Part shown: positions 35,599-44,125 of the stretch, piece by piece
How positions within the stretch are numbered: the stretch's first letter is position 1
How the letters are laid out: each line of letters begins with the position of its first letter
Assembly: GCF_034119865.1 (NCBI RefSeq)
Contig: NZ_CP139421.1
Location: forward strand, 4,690,501-4,754,500
Reading direction: 5' to 3'
Source: Algoriphagus sp. NG3
GTDB lineage: Bacteria; Bacteroidota; Bacteroidia; Cytophagales; Cyclobacteriaceae
DNA length: 64,000 nucleotides
Notes under the pieces: generated by a model
The model's database searches: none
What the model was told of the DNA's origin: nothing
What the model saw: only the letters and a program-made list of their open reading frames with translations
Made by a program: the position numbers and the translations under genes

Positions 35599-36379
35599 AA
35601 TCCGCCCCCTAGTTTTTCTTTTTCTGTTTATCACCCTTGGACTTCAGGCCCAGGATTTTCCTCCTGTGCCTAATCCGCCCAAGCTGGTGAATGATTTCAC
35701 GAATACGCTCTCATCAGGCGAAACAGCGCAGCTGGAAAGAAAACTAGTCGCTTACAATGATAGTACTTCTACTCAGATCGCCATCGTGATGATGCGATCC
35801 GTAGGACAATATGATATTGCTGATTACGCATTCCGCTTGGGTGAGTCTTGGGGTATAGGAGGAGGTGCAAATGATAACGGAATCCTGATCCTTGCGGCCA
35901 TGGATGACCGCAAGGTTTTTATCGCCACGGGGTATGGTATGGAAGGTGCGGTACCGGATGCCTTGGCAAAACGTATCGTAGAGAACCTGATTTTGCCTAA
36001 TTTCCGTCGAGAAGCCTATTACGAAGGCTTAAATGAAGCGACTGATATGATCTTCAAATTGGCTTCGGGAGAATATACCGCTGAGGAGGTGGAGTCCAAA
36101 GGAAACAGCGGTGGCGCCATATTTATGATTTTGTTTTTCATCTTCCTTTTCGTGATACTTCCAATGATCAAAAACCGCAATGACAACGACAACCACATGG
36201 GTGGAAGAGGCGGAGGAGTGGATCTGTGGACTACGATCATGCTGGCCGGAATGCTTGGTGGCGGTGGTAGAAGATCTGGAGGAGGCTTCGGTGGCGGCTT
36301 TGGCGGAGGTGGAGGCGGTGGCTTTGGCGGATTCGGAGGCGGAAGCTTCGGTGGCGGTGGAGCCGGAGGAAGCTGGTAA
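35576..36379 (+). CDS. TPM-domain membrane protein with glycine-rich tail (YgcG-like)
   Basis: The 267-aa protein has a signal peptide (hydrophobic to about residue 25, LGLQAQ). A periplasmic TPM domain follows (VNDFTNTLSSGE, RLGESWGIGGGANDNGILIL, RKVFIATGYGMEGAVPD). A membrane segment lies near 180-195. The cytoplasmic tail after it is almost pure Gly with Phe and Ser, ending GAGGSW. The same layout is found in YgcG-type proteins. It ends the lemA operon and is followed by a terminator. Function unclear. Confidence 0.88.
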   Translation: MRFLLDPKIRPLVFLFLFITLGLQAQDFPPVPNPPKLVNDFTNTLSSGETAQLERKLVAYNDSTSTQIAIVMMRSVGQYDIADYAFRLGESWGIGGGANDNGILILAAMDDRKVFIATGYGMEGAVPDALAKRIVENLILPNFRREAYYEGLNEATDMIFKLASGEYTAEEVESKGNSGGAIFMILFFIFLFVILPMIKNRNDNDNHMGGRGGGVDLWTTIMLAGMLGGGGRRSGGGFGGGFGGGGGGGFGGFGGGSFGGGGAGGSW

Positions 36380-36400
36380 CCCATATTCTTATCTCTTTAT

Positions 36401-36428
36401 AAAAACGCTTTGATTAGCGTTTTTTTTT
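36401..36428 (+). terminator. Rho-independent terminator of the lemA-TPM operon
   Basis: The stem AAAACGCT / AGCGTTTT encloses the loop TTGATT and is followed by a run of T residues. It lies 22 bases after the stop of the last TPM gene. Confidence 0.85.
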
Positions 36429-36497
36429 GAGCAAAAATTACCGGAGCTTGAATCCAAAAGCAGATTTCTACAGAATAATCTCTTTTTTCACTAAAAA

Positions 36498-36545
36498 AAT
36501 ACGTAGAAAAATAAGTATTTTTACGTAATTAATCTTAAGTTTAGC
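36498..36545 (+). promoter_or_regulatory. Putative activated promoter of the molybdenum cofactor cluster
   Basis: Two palindromic TACGTA hexamers (36500-36505 and 36522-36527) lie 22 bases apart, two helical turns, within larger flanks AAATACGTA and TACGTAATT. The octamer TAAGTTTA at 36536-36543 is close to the Bacteroidota -7 box TAnnTTTG. It would give a start about 15 bases before the moeA ATG. The arrangement looks like a dimeric activator or repressor site; the protein is unknown. Confidence 0.45.
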
Positions 36546-36562
36546 CAAGATTTCAAAACAAG

Positions 36563-37738
36563 ATGATATCAGTATCTGAAGCATTAGATTTAATTAAAGC
36601 CCATGTGGCAAAATTGCCTGCCGTCAAAATGCCCTTAAGAGATTCTTATGGATGTTTTCTGGCAGAGGATCTAGTAGCTCCTATTAGTTTGCCACCCTTT
36701 CGGCAATCAGCCATGGACGGCTATGCCTTTCGAAGTGGAGGGGATGTAGCGCTGGAAATAATCGGAGAATGCAAAGCAGGTGATACTGGTAGTTTTGAAT
36801 TGGAAGTCGGTCATGCAGTAAGGATATTTACTGGAGCTCCAGTGCCTGATTCCGCAGATACGGTAGTGATGCAAGAGCATGTGCAGGCTGAGAATGGGAG
36901 GATCACAATCCAAACTATGCCAGAAAAGGGAGCCAATGTACGGGAGATTGGAGAACAGATTCAAGCAGGAGAGTATGTGCTGTCTGCAGGTACCAAAATC
37001 AACGATTCCATTATTGGGTTTTTAGCCAGCTTTGGAATCACGGAGGTTTTAGTCTTTAACAAACCCAAAATTACCCTCATCGTAACTGGAAATGAACTAC
37101 AGGAGCCTGGAACACCACTGAAGCCTGGAGCCATTTATGAGAGTAATGCGATCATGTTAGAGTCCGCACTGAAGTCAAGAGGATATGGTTCGGTGCGGGT
37201 TTTAAAAGTTCAGGATGACCTAGAGTCCACCATCAAAGTAGTAGCCCAGGGACTGGAATCTGATATGCTATTGATTTCGGGTGGTATCTCAGTGGGGGAT
37301 TACGACTTTGTAAATGAATCCTTGCAGGCAAACGGTGTCCGGGAGATTTTCTATAAGGTAAATCAAAAACCGGGGAAGCCGATTTGGTTTGGAAAGAAAG
37401 AAGAGAAGCTTGTTTTTGCTTTACCGGGCAATCCTGCTTCCTCACTGACCTGTTTTCTGATTTATGCCCTTTCTGCTTTGAAGATCATGACAGGGAATCC
37501 GGATTTTGACCTGGATTTTCAAACAGGGAGACTCAAACACCGTACGTTTAACAAGTTTGGAAAGACCTTGTTTATACTCGGTTCCGAGATTAAGGGAGAG
37601 CTGGAGATATACCCCAAGCAAGCATCCAGTATGTTGATTTCCTATGCTTTGGGCAATGCACTGGTTCTGGTTCCAGCCGAAAAGGAAGTTCTGGAAGCAG
37701 GGGAAAAAGTACTATATCTACCTATAAACAGAAATTAA
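36563..37738 (+). CDS. moeA: Molybdopterin molybdotransferase
   Basis: The 391-aa enzyme inserts molybdate into adenylylated molybdopterin. Family marks are FRQSAMDGYAFR near 50-61, ARIFTGAPVP-like VRIFTGAPVPDSADTVV near 88, TGNEL near 175, SGGISVGDYDFV near 240 and ALPGNPASSLTCF near 288. Length is normal. It opens the Moco cluster behind a promoter region with paired TACGTA sites, and mobA follows after 28 bases. Confidence 0.96.
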   Translation: MISVSEALDLIKAHVAKLPAVKMPLRDSYGCFLAEDLVAPISLPPFRQSAMDGYAFRSGGDVALEIIGECKAGDTGSFELEVGHAVRIFTGAPVPDSADTVVMQEHVQAENGRITIQTMPEKGANVREIGEQIQAGEYVLSAGTKINDSIIGFLASFGITEVLVFNKPKITLIVTGNELQEPGTPLKPGAIYESNAIMLESALKSRGYGSVRVLKVQDDLESTIKVVAQGLESDMLLISGGISVGDYDFVNESLQANGVREIFYKVNQKPGKPIWFGKKEEKLVFALPGNPASSLTCFLIYALSALKIMTGNPDFDLDFQTGRLKHRTFNKFGKTLFILGSEIKGELEIYPKQASSMLISYALGNALVLVPAEKEVLEAGEKVLYLPINRN

Positions 37739-37766
37739 TACTAGTAACAAGGCTACTAATCTAAAG

Positions 37767-38351
37767 ATGAAATTCTCGGCAGATATCACAGCTTATGTAC
37801 TCTGTGGCGGTAAAAGCTCCCGCATGCAGTCTGAAAAAGGCTTGGTGCTTTATAAAGGCAAGCCTTTTATACGCTGGATAATAGAAGCAGTGATGCCCAT
37901 CACCCCAGATATAATACTGGTGACCAGCAATGGGGATTACAGCCTGGTGGGATTGCCTATGATCGAAGATTTGTATGCTGATAAAGGGCCTGTGGGAGGA
38001 ATATATACAGCATTAAAGCACAGTAAAACGAAGCGTAATCTGATACTTAGCTGCGATATCCCCAAGATCACTACAGGATTATTATCCACCATAGTAGCGG
38101 AATCTGCAAAAAATGATTCTCCTGTCACATTTATCAGTGATGGAAGAAATGATTATCCGCTGATTGGTGTTTATACTAAGTCGGCATCAACAACCTTCGA
38201 TAATGCGATTTCAGCCAATAAACTGAAACTCTGCTCTCTGGTGAATATGATATCACATCAGAAAATCCATATCAACGCTGACCAAAAATCCTTTGTACAG
38301 AACATCAACAGTAAGGCCGAATTGCTTTCACTAAACCTATTAGACAGATGA
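37767..38351 (+). CDS. mobA: Molybdenum cofactor guanylyltransferase
   Basis: The 194-aa nucleotidyltransferase has the GTP-binding start YVLCGGKSSRMQSEKGL (LxGGxSxRMGxxK type), then DLYADKGPVGGIYTALKH and SCDIPKI, where the Asp binds metal. It joins GMP to Mo-molybdopterin, giving MGD-type cofactor for DMSO-reductase family enzymes such as nitrate reductases. No such enzyme gene lies in the window. The stop overlaps the cobA start (ATGA). Confidence 0.92.
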   Translation: MKFSADITAYVLCGGKSSRMQSEKGLVLYKGKPFIRWIIEAVMPITPDIILVTSNGDYSLVGLPMIEDLYADKGPVGGIYTALKHSKTKRNLILSCDIPKITTGLLSTIVAESAKNDSPVTFISDGRNDYPLIGVYTKSASTTFDNAISANKLKLCSLVNMISHQKIHINADQKSFVQNINSKAELLSLNLLDR

Positions 38352-39160
38352 AGACTATAACCGGAAAATCCCCGAAAATTACCCTTGTGGGTGCAGGACC
38401 TGGCGACCCTGAATTACTTACGCTTAAGGCTGTCAAAGCATTGAATATGGCAGATGTGGTGCTGTACGATGCACTCGTGAATGAAGAGATTCTTCATCAT
38501 GCCAACCGTGCGTTGCTGGTTTTTGTGGGAAAAAGGAAGGGAAACCATAGTCATACCCAGGATGAGATCAATCAGCTGATAGTAGATTATGCTATGGAAT
38601 ACGGACATGTGGTCAGGGTAAAAGGTGGTGATCCTTTTGTTTTTGGAAGGGGAAAAGAAGAAGAGATCTATGCCGTAGAAAGAGGAATCGAGGTGGAGGT
38701 GATCTCCGGAATCTCTTCCAGTGTTGCTGTTCCTGCCTCCTTAGGTATTCCTGTCACCAGCCGGGGTGTAGCCGAGAGTTTCTGGGTGATCACAGGCACT
38801 ACCAGCGACAGAACCCTATCTAAGGATTTGTCGCTCGCCGCCCAGTCCTCCGCCACGGTGGTAGTATTGATGGGGATGGGGAAGCTTACGGGGATTGTTG
38901 AAATCTATACCTCCTTTGGTAAAGTAGATATGCCGGTAGCAATCATACAGGATGGTACCACAGCTGACCAAAAGGAAGTGGTGGGATCCATACAAAATAT
39001 TGTAGAGCTAAGTGAACATGCTGGGATAAAAGCGCCGGCAGTAATCGTTATCGGTGAAGTAGTCCATCTGGCGAGAGTGAGAAGGCAAGTACGGGAAGAC
39101 TGGGTTTTAGATGATGAATTCATCTTCCAAAACCTGAATACCTTGCCATTTACTAATTAA
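38348..39160 (+). CDS. cobA: Uroporphyrinogen-III C-methyltransferase
   Basis: The 270-aa enzyme methylates uroporphyrinogen III to precorrin-2 using S-adenosylmethionine. It carries LVGAGPGDPELLTLKA at the N-terminus and VRVKGGDPFVFGRGKEE near 92, the two signatures of the family, and GIPVTSRGVA. It is a single-domain protein without the CysG dehydrogenase/chelatase part. Its place inside a Moco cluster, coupled to mobA, suggests siroheme supply for nitrite reductase along with Moco for nitrate reductase. Cobalamin is the alternative use. Confidence 0.94.
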   Translation: MKTITGKSPKITLVGAGPGDPELLTLKAVKALNMADVVLYDALVNEEILHHANRALLVFVGKRKGNHSHTQDEINQLIVDYAMEYGHVVRVKGGDPFVFGRGKEEEIYAVERGIEVEVISGISSSVAVPASLGIPVTSRGVAESFWVITGTTSDRTLSKDLSLAAQSSATVVVLMGMGKLTGIVEIYTSFGKVDMPVAIIQDGTTADQKEVVGSIQNIVELSEHAGIKAPAVIVIGEVVHLARVRRQVREDWVLDDEFIFQNLNTLPFTN

Positions 39161-39188
39161 TCTGGGAGATCTATAGTAACTTGATGCT

Positions 39189-39425
39189 ATGATTACTGTC
39201 AACTATTTTGGAAATATTGCAGAAGCTGCCCAAAACGACTCCGAAATTCTGGACGTGAAAGCTATTAAGCTGGAGGAATTGCTGAGTTTGCTGGATGCAA
39301 AATATGATCTGGGGAAATTCCAGTTTCAGGTAGCCATTAACCGTAAAATTGTATCCAGACAGCATGGGCTGACTATTTCTGATGCTGATGAAATAGCCTT
39401 GCTTCCACCATTTGCAGGAGGATAA
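39189..39425 (+). CDS. moaD: Molybdopterin synthase small subunit (sulfur carrier)
   Basis: The 78-aa ubiquitin-like protein ends in LLPPFAGG; the C-terminal Gly-Gly is the site that becomes the thiocarboxylate. The start MITVNYFGNIAEA is typical. It is activated by the MoeB-type enzyme encoded immediately downstream and partners MoaE. Its last codons contain the AGGAGG ribosome-binding site of the next gene. Confidence 0.93.
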   Translation: MITVNYFGNIAEAAQNDSEILDVKAIKLEELLSLLDAKYDLGKFQFQVAINRKIVSRQHGLTISDADEIALLPPFAGG

Positions 39426-39426
39426 G

Positions 39427-40467
39427 ATGGAGCGGTATCAGCGACAAATCATACTGCCTGGTATAGGGACTTCTGGCCAGCAAAAGCTAAAGGCAAGCAA
39501 GGTGCTGGTCGTAGGAGCCGGAGGCTTGGGATGTGCCGTACTACCTTATCTGGCAGCCGCCGGCATAGGTACGATTGGTATTATAGACGGGGACAAAATC
39601 GAAGAATCCAATCTCCACAGGCAAATCCTTTACTCTTCCGAGCAGCTGGGGCTTTCTAAAGCAAAAGAAGCTGCCAATTCTATTATCAAAACCAACCCGG
39701 GAATAGAAATATCGGTATTTGAAGAGTTTTTGACTGCCAAAAATGCTGCTGAAACCTTCTCTGGCTTTGATCTGGTCATCGATGCGACGGATAATTTATT
39801 TATCCGATATGTGATCGATGATACCTGCCTTGCCTGTAATAAGCCCTTTGTCTATGGCTCCATCCATCAGTTTCAGGGGCAGGTTTCCGTATTCAATTTC
39901 GAAGGAGGACCATCTTATCGGGATATTTTCCCTGAGGAGAATGGGGCTGCCCCTAATTGTGCGGAGGCAGGGGTGCTAGGTACCACAGTAGGACTGATCG
40001 GAATGCTGCAGGCTAGCGAGGCAATGAAGATTCTTTTAGGAATTGGGGAGGTTCTTTCGGGGAAACTGCTGATTTACAATCTGCTCAATAATTCCCAGCA
40101 AGTGTTTGAATTTGGTAATGCTCCTGTGCCAAAGAAGCCTCATATTTCAGTTTCATTTGAAATGATGTCTCCGAAAGAAGCACTTCATGGTGAAGCCGTT
40201 CTATTGGATGTGCGTGAGCCAGGTGAAATACCGGAAGTAAAACTGGATAAGCTGATTCAGTTGCCGCTTTCACTCTTGGAGGAGGGAGTAGAAAAGTTAA
40301 ATCCTGAAGATGAGTTTTGGATCTTTTGCCAATCAGGTGTGCGAAGCAGAAAGGCAGCTGACTTGCTTTATCGAAGGGGATTTAGGAAGTTGAAGTTGAT
40401 ACGGGGAGGAGCGAAGGATTTGTTGACCGAAGCCAAGAGTGAGAAGCCAGGAAAGGTGTCACTTTAA
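39427..40467 (+). CDS. moeB: MoaD-activating enzyme MoeB with C-terminal rhodanese domain
   Basis: The start at ATG 39427 is chosen because AGGAGG lies at 39417-39422, five bases before it; a TTG start 15 bases upstream is unlikely. Residues 1-240 form the ThiF/MoeB adenylation domain (RYQRQIILPGIGTSGQQKL, VVGAGGLGCAVLPYLAAAGIG, NLHRQILY, DATDN). About 250-346 form a rhodanese domain with the loop FCQSGVRSRKAADLL (active Cys). The zinc-binding Cys-x2-Cys pairs of E. coli MoeB are absent: the usual CYRC reads SYRD and no second pair exists, although the catalytic-loop NCAEAG stays. The layout resembles eukaryotic MOCS3. Confidence 0.9.
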   Translation: MERYQRQIILPGIGTSGQQKLKASKVLVVGAGGLGCAVLPYLAAAGIGTIGIIDGDKIEESNLHRQILYSSEQLGLSKAKEAANSIIKTNPGIEISVFEEFLTAKNAAETFSGFDLVIDATDNLFIRYVIDDTCLACNKPFVYGSIHQFQGQVSVFNFEGGPSYRDIFPEENGAAPNCAEAGVLGTTVGLIGMLQASEAMKILLGIGEVLSGKLLIYNLLNNSQQVFEFGNAPVPKKPHISVSFEMMSPKEALHGEAVLLDVREPGEIPEVKLDKLIQLPLSLLEEGVEKLNPEDEFWIFCQSGVRSRKAADLLYRRGFRKLKLIRGGAKDLLTEAKSEKPGKVSL

Positions 40468-40575
40468 GGTCGATGCATGTCCTTTATTAAGGCTAGGCAA
40501 ATAAAGTAATTAAACGAAAGATAAAATCGAGCATGACTCAAGAGTCACACACTGGGATGATTATAATGGATGCGA

Positions 40576-40595
40576 CCTGCCTGCCGGCAGGCAGG
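40576..40595. repeat. Perfect 20-bp palindrome in the moeB-moaE gap
   Basis: The sequence CCTGCCTGCC followed by GGCAGGCAGG is fully self-complementary. A related imperfect copy lies near 31210. It sits in a 192-base intergenic space and could form a hairpin in the Moco transcript, though no T run follows it. Confidence 0.6.
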
Positions 40596-40659
40596 GATTC
40601 CATCCCGTATCCTTCGTCACGGGACAGGTTATGGCCTTTAAAAGATAAATTATAATCAT

Positions 40660-41088
40660 ATGAAAAAAGTATTTCTTGAGGGAGCGATTTCCCCTGAATT
40701 TATAGCGGATTCCATAGCAAAGCATCAAAGCAAGCACAGCATTGGGGCGCATAATATTTTTCTTGGTCAAGTACGGGCAGATGAAGTTGGAGAGCAGAAA
40801 GTGGTAGCTATAGAATATACCAGCTATGAAGAAATGGCCAATGAAAAGCTTCATGAGATCAGAGAAGCGGCTTTTGAAAGGTTCGATCTGACTTGTCTGC
40901 ACATCTACCATAGTTTGGGTACAGTAAAGGTCGGAGAAATTTGCATTTTCGTCTTTGTATCTTCCAAGCGAAGGAAGCAAGTTTATGAGGCGACTGAATG
41001 GCTCGTGAATCAGGTGAAAGAGAAGGTTCCTATCTTCGGTAAGGAGATTCTGGATAATGCAGACCATCAATGGAAAGTTAATAGTTGA
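40660..41088 (+). CDS. moaE: Molybdopterin synthase large subunit
   Basis: The 142-aa subunit converts cyclic pyranopterin monophosphate to molybdopterin using two MoaD thiocarboxylates. It has the strings HNIFLGQVRADEVGEQKV, IEYTSYEEMA, IYHSLGTVKVGEICIFVFV and SSKRRKQVYEATEWLV. The active-site C-terminal string usually written PIWKKE reads PIFGKE, so one of the two adjacent lysines is replaced. Overall length is normal. It is separated by gaps of 192 and 167 bases from its neighbours. Confidence 0.92.
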   Translation: MKKVFLEGAISPEFIADSIAKHQSKHSIGAHNIFLGQVRADEVGEQKVVAIEYTSYEEMANEKLHEIREAAFERFDLTCLHIYHSLGTVKVGEICIFVFVSSKRRKQVYEATEWLVNQVKEKVPIFGKEILDNADHQWKVNS

Positions 41089-41255
41089 AATTTTATCATG
41101 AATATAAATTTCTTTGTCAGCAAGCGAATAAATCAGTATAAGTTTAGAGTGAACAGTGTCATTGCGAACGCTTCGGTCAACGGTCATCGGTCTTTTGACC
41201 GGCTGGTTAAAGTGTATTTGGTTTCTGGCATTTTTGTGGATAATGTTATAAGTCA

Positions 41256-42173
41256 ATGGTAGATATCACACATAAAGTAACTACGCTACGCACGGCAAAA
41301 GCTCAGGCAATAGTTCAGGTGAGTTCGGAAGAAACTATCGCTGCGGTAGTAGAGAATCGTGTTCCGAAGGGAAATGTCTTTGAAATGGCGAAGGTGGCGG
41401 GTCTGTTCGCGGTGAAAAACACCCATATTACCATTCCCGATTGCCATCCACTGCCTGTGGAATACACTGCTGTAGAATACGAGATTGATGGGCTGGAAAT
41501 TCGCATTTTCATCACAGTGAAAACTGTGTACAAAACCGGCGTGGAAGTGGAAGCCATGCACGGTGCATCTGTGATAGCGCTGACCATGTACGACATGCTG
41601 AAACCTATCGATAAGGGAATTGTTATCCGAGAGATCGGGTTGGTAGAGAAAAAAGGAGGTAAATCCAGTTTCAAAGACAAAAACCCTAAAACTATTCAGG
41701 CTGCGGTAATTGTATGTTCAGATTCCATTTCCAAAGGGATCAAAGAAGACCGGGCAGGAAAAGTTATTGTGGATAAATTGGAGACACATCAGGTGGAGGT
41801 GACTTCTTATGAAGTAATTCCGGATGAACTTGAGTTGATCCGAAGCAGAGCTCTGGAGCTATGTGAGAAAAACCAATTGGTAATCTTTACAGGCGGGACA
41901 GGATTGTCGGCACGGGATGTGACGCCGGAAGCTTTGGGGCCTATTTTGGAGCGAAGAATTCCTGGAATTGAAGAAGCTATCCGCAGTTATGGACAAAAGA
42001 TGATGCCATTTGCGATGCTTTCCAGGTCGGTGGCGGGCACCATTGGCGATAGTGTAATCCTTGCCTTGCCTGGATCTACAAATGGAGCCAAGGAGTCTAT
42101 GGATGCGGTATTCCCGCATTTATTGCATGTATTTTCTATTTTAAAAGGAGCAAATCATGACCCAGTCGGGTAA
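41256..42173 (+). CDS. moaCB: Bifunctional MoaC-MoaB fusion
   Basis: The 305-aa protein joins two enzymes. Residues 1-150 are MoaC, cyclic pyranopterin monophosphate synthase (MVDITHK start, KGNVFEMAKVAG, IPDCHPLPV, GVEVEAMHGASVIALTMYDM). About 160-300 are a MoaB/MogA domain, which adenylylates molybdopterin (IVCSDSISKG, IFTGGTGLSARDVTPEA, LPGSTNGAKESMDAVFPHLLH). Such fusions are known in Bacteroidota. The MoaC part acts before and the MoaB part after molybdopterin synthase. Its last 17 bases overlap moaA. Confidence 0.94.
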   Translation: MVDITHKVTTLRTAKAQAIVQVSSEETIAAVVENRVPKGNVFEMAKVAGLFAVKNTHITIPDCHPLPVEYTAVEYEIDGLEIRIFITVKTVYKTGVEVEAMHGASVIALTMYDMLKPIDKGIVIREIGLVEKKGGKSSFKDKNPKTIQAAVIVCSDSISKGIKEDRAGKVIVDKLETHQVEVTSYEVIPDELELIRSRALELCEKNQLVIFTGGTGLSARDVTPEALGPILERRIPGIEEAIRSYGQKMMPFAMLSRSVAGTIGDSVILALPGSTNGAKESMDAVFPHLLHVFSILKGANHDPVG

Positions 42174-43170
42174 TATACAGGAGCTAAAAGACCGGTTTGG
42201 GCGAGTCCACAATTATTTGAGGATTTCCCTGATCGAGAAGTGCAATCTGCGCTGTAGCTACTGTATGCCCGCCGAGGGAATTGCCCTCAGTCCAAAAGCT
42301 TCTATCATGAGTGCTGAGGAGGTGCTGGAATTTGCTCGGATTTTTGTGGGACTTGGTGTTACCAAAATCCGTCTTACGGGTGGAGAGCCCCTTCTTCGCA
42401 AGGATATTGGAATTATTCTCGAAGGTTTGGCAAAACTGCCGGTGGAAATATCAATTACCACCAATGGCTTGCTTGTAGATAGACACGTGGATACCCTTCA
42501 GACACTAGGGATCAAAAAGATCAATTTCAGTCTGGATACCCTGAAGGAGACCCGTTTTCAGGAGCTTACCAGGCGACCGGGCTTTCAGAAAACGTTGGAT
42601 AACTTCCGGCTACTTCATGACCGGGGCTTTGAGATGAAGATCAACTCTGTCCTGATCAAAGGAATCAATGACGATGAGTTGGTCGATCTTGTAGAACTGA
42701 CCAAGAATTTTAAGGTTTCTGTCCGTTTTATAGAATTTATGCCTTTTGACGGCAATCGCTGGGACAAATCCAAGATGGTATCTGAAAAGGAAATATTGGA
42801 TCAATTAGGAGCTCATTACGGCACAGCTCAACTAGCCTCTTTGCCGGATGAGGATAATTTCACCGCACGCAAGTTCAAAATCGCAGGCTATATTGGGGAG
42901 TTTGGTATAATTTCCTCGGTGACCAATCCTTTCTGCGGTACCTGCAACAGGATTCGCCTGACTGCCAACGGAAAAATAAAAAATTGTCTTTTCTCCAATC
43001 ATGAAACCGATTTGCTGCGAGCTATGCGCTCCGGTGAAAACGTGGAAGAACTTATCTTGGAATCCATTCTCCATAAAAAAGCCGTTCGTGCCGGAATGGA
43101 CAGTATGGAAAAATTATCTGACCCTACACTCCACTCGGATAATAGAAGTATGATTGCGATTGGAGGGTGA
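42157..43170 (+). CDS. moaA: GTP 3',8-cyclase (radical SAM)
   Basis: The 337-aa enzyme catalyses the first step of Moco synthesis. It has the radical-SAM cluster CNLRCSYC near residue 29, the SAM-binding GGEP (LTGGEPLLR), and the second cluster ligands FCGTCNRIRLTANGKIKNCLF near 260 (key cysteines in CGTC and NCLF). It ends in MIAIGG, with the conserved C-terminal Gly-Gly. Start overlaps moaCB by 17 bases, so it is translationally coupled and is the last gene of the Moco cluster. Confidence 0.96.
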   Translation: MTQSGNIQELKDRFGRVHNYLRISLIEKCNLRCSYCMPAEGIALSPKASIMSAEEVLEFARIFVGLGVTKIRLTGGEPLLRKDIGIILEGLAKLPVEISITTNGLLVDRHVDTLQTLGIKKINFSLDTLKETRFQELTRRPGFQKTLDNFRLLHDRGFEMKINSVLIKGINDDELVDLVELTKNFKVSVRFIEFMPFDGNRWDKSKMVSEKEILDQLGAHYGTAQLASLPDEDNFTARKFKIAGYIGEFGIISSVTNPFCGTCNRIRLTANGKIKNCLFSNHETDLLRAMRSGENVEELILESILHKKAVRAGMDSMEKLSDPTLHSDNRSMIAIGG

Positions 43171-43214
43171 GTGATTGCTATCCTGCTTTTTTGTGGGGGT
43201 CTTTATCCCGCTAT

Positions 43215-43742
43215 TCACCTAGGATGTTGCCGTGTAAAGTTGATCTCTACCTCGTAATCCTTATTGCCATGCACATCTTCATCGACGACTATTTCAATTT
43301 CGTAAGCAACGTTATACGTTTCCAGCAAAGCATCAAGCTTAGTCTTTTTGTCCTTTACGGCTACGAGTTTTTGGCGGAAGTTTAGTAGGGGGCCTATTGC
43401 TATCGGGATGATAGAAACTCCAATTCCAATGATAATTAAGGGAACCGTAGAGATAACGCCCTTGTCCCAAGCTGTAGCACCTAGATAATATCCTGCACTG
43501 ATCACTGATCCTGCAATCACTAAATACAATATACAATGGAGGATATTGTAATACTTGGTAGATGCTATTTTATAGTAATCGACGTTTACTTCCTTTATAC
43601 GATTGATGTAGTTGTTGCCGAATTTTATAGTAGAGCATTTTTCATTAAATGCAGGCTTCAGTGTCGTTAAACCACATGTACTACCTGTAGATAGGTCAAA
43701 TAATCTATGTTCGCATAATTCGCAATGATTTGCTACCTGCAT
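43215..43742 (-). CDS. Small membrane protein with N-terminal cysteine motif, unknown
   Basis: The 175-aa protein begins with CELCEHRLFDLSTGSTCGL and a later Cys at about 36, which could bind zinc. Two hydrophobic segments follow near 70-90 and 98-120. A soluble C-terminal part continues with LLETYNVAYEIEIVVDEDVHG. I do not recognise a family. It stands convergent with moaA and upstream (in transcription, downstream) of the toxin-antitoxin patch, in an accessory-looking region. Confidence 0.5.
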   Translation of the reverse strand: MQVANHCELCEHRLFDLSTGSTCGLTTLKPAFNEKCSTIKFGNNYINRIKEVNVDYYKIASTKYYNILHCILYLVIAGSVISAGYYLGATAWDKGVISTVPLIIIGIGVSIIPIAIGPLLNFRQKLVAVKDKKTKLDALLETYNVAYEIEIVVDEDVHGNKDYEVEINFTRQHPR

Positions 43743-43817
43743 TTTAAAGGCTTTTGAAATTTTAATTAATTCATTTACCAGGATATGAAAGAGCAGCCAA
43801 AGCGGCGTCGCTTTCTT

Positions 43818-44120
43818 CTATTTTACAGTAAAGCTAATTTTTTTGCCAAGTCCATATTCTAATAGTCTATAAAGAGTAGAAAGTTGAATGTCGCTTTTGC
43901 CGCTTTCAATCCTTGAGATAAAACTCTTCTTAGCGCCGATTTTTTCTGCAAGTTGCTGTTGGGTCATATCAGCCAGTTTTCTTTCTTCCTTTATCAGTTC
44001 ACCAATAGCAAATGCTTTTGCTTTGATTTCAAATTCTGTTCTGTTTTTAGAGCCCGTTTTGCCGTAGCGTTTATTAAGGTGGCTACTAAATGTCTTAATA
44101 TTTTCTTCTTGAGGTTCCAT
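43818..44120 (-). CDS. XRE-type antitoxin (HigA-like)
   Basis: The 100-aa protein has a helix-turn-helix of the Cro/CI type: LADMTQQQLAEKIGAKKSFISRIESGKSDIQLSTLYRLLE (recognition part KSFISRIESGKS). It follows the toxin-like gene after 5 bases, the toxin-first order of HigBA and related modules. It should bind the toxin and repress the operon. Because the toxin gene is broken, it may persist as an orphan regulator. Confidence 0.82.
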   Translation of the reverse strand: MEPQEENIKTFSSHLNKRYGKTGSKNRTEFEIKAKAFAIGELIKEERKLADMTQQQLAEKIGAKKSFISRIESGKSDIQLSTLYRLLEYGLGKKISFTVK

Positions 44121-44125
44121 CGCTT

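Noticed and set aside
36019..36384. Proline-rich open frame on the minus strand
   Set aside because: It is the mirror of the glycine codons of the TPM protein's tail and has no ribosome-binding context.
40561..41256. A long open frame (231 codons) on the minus strand opposite moaE
   Set aside because: It is antisense to a well-recognised moaE, has no family features, and includes the palindrome in its 3' part; coding on the other strand explains the openness.
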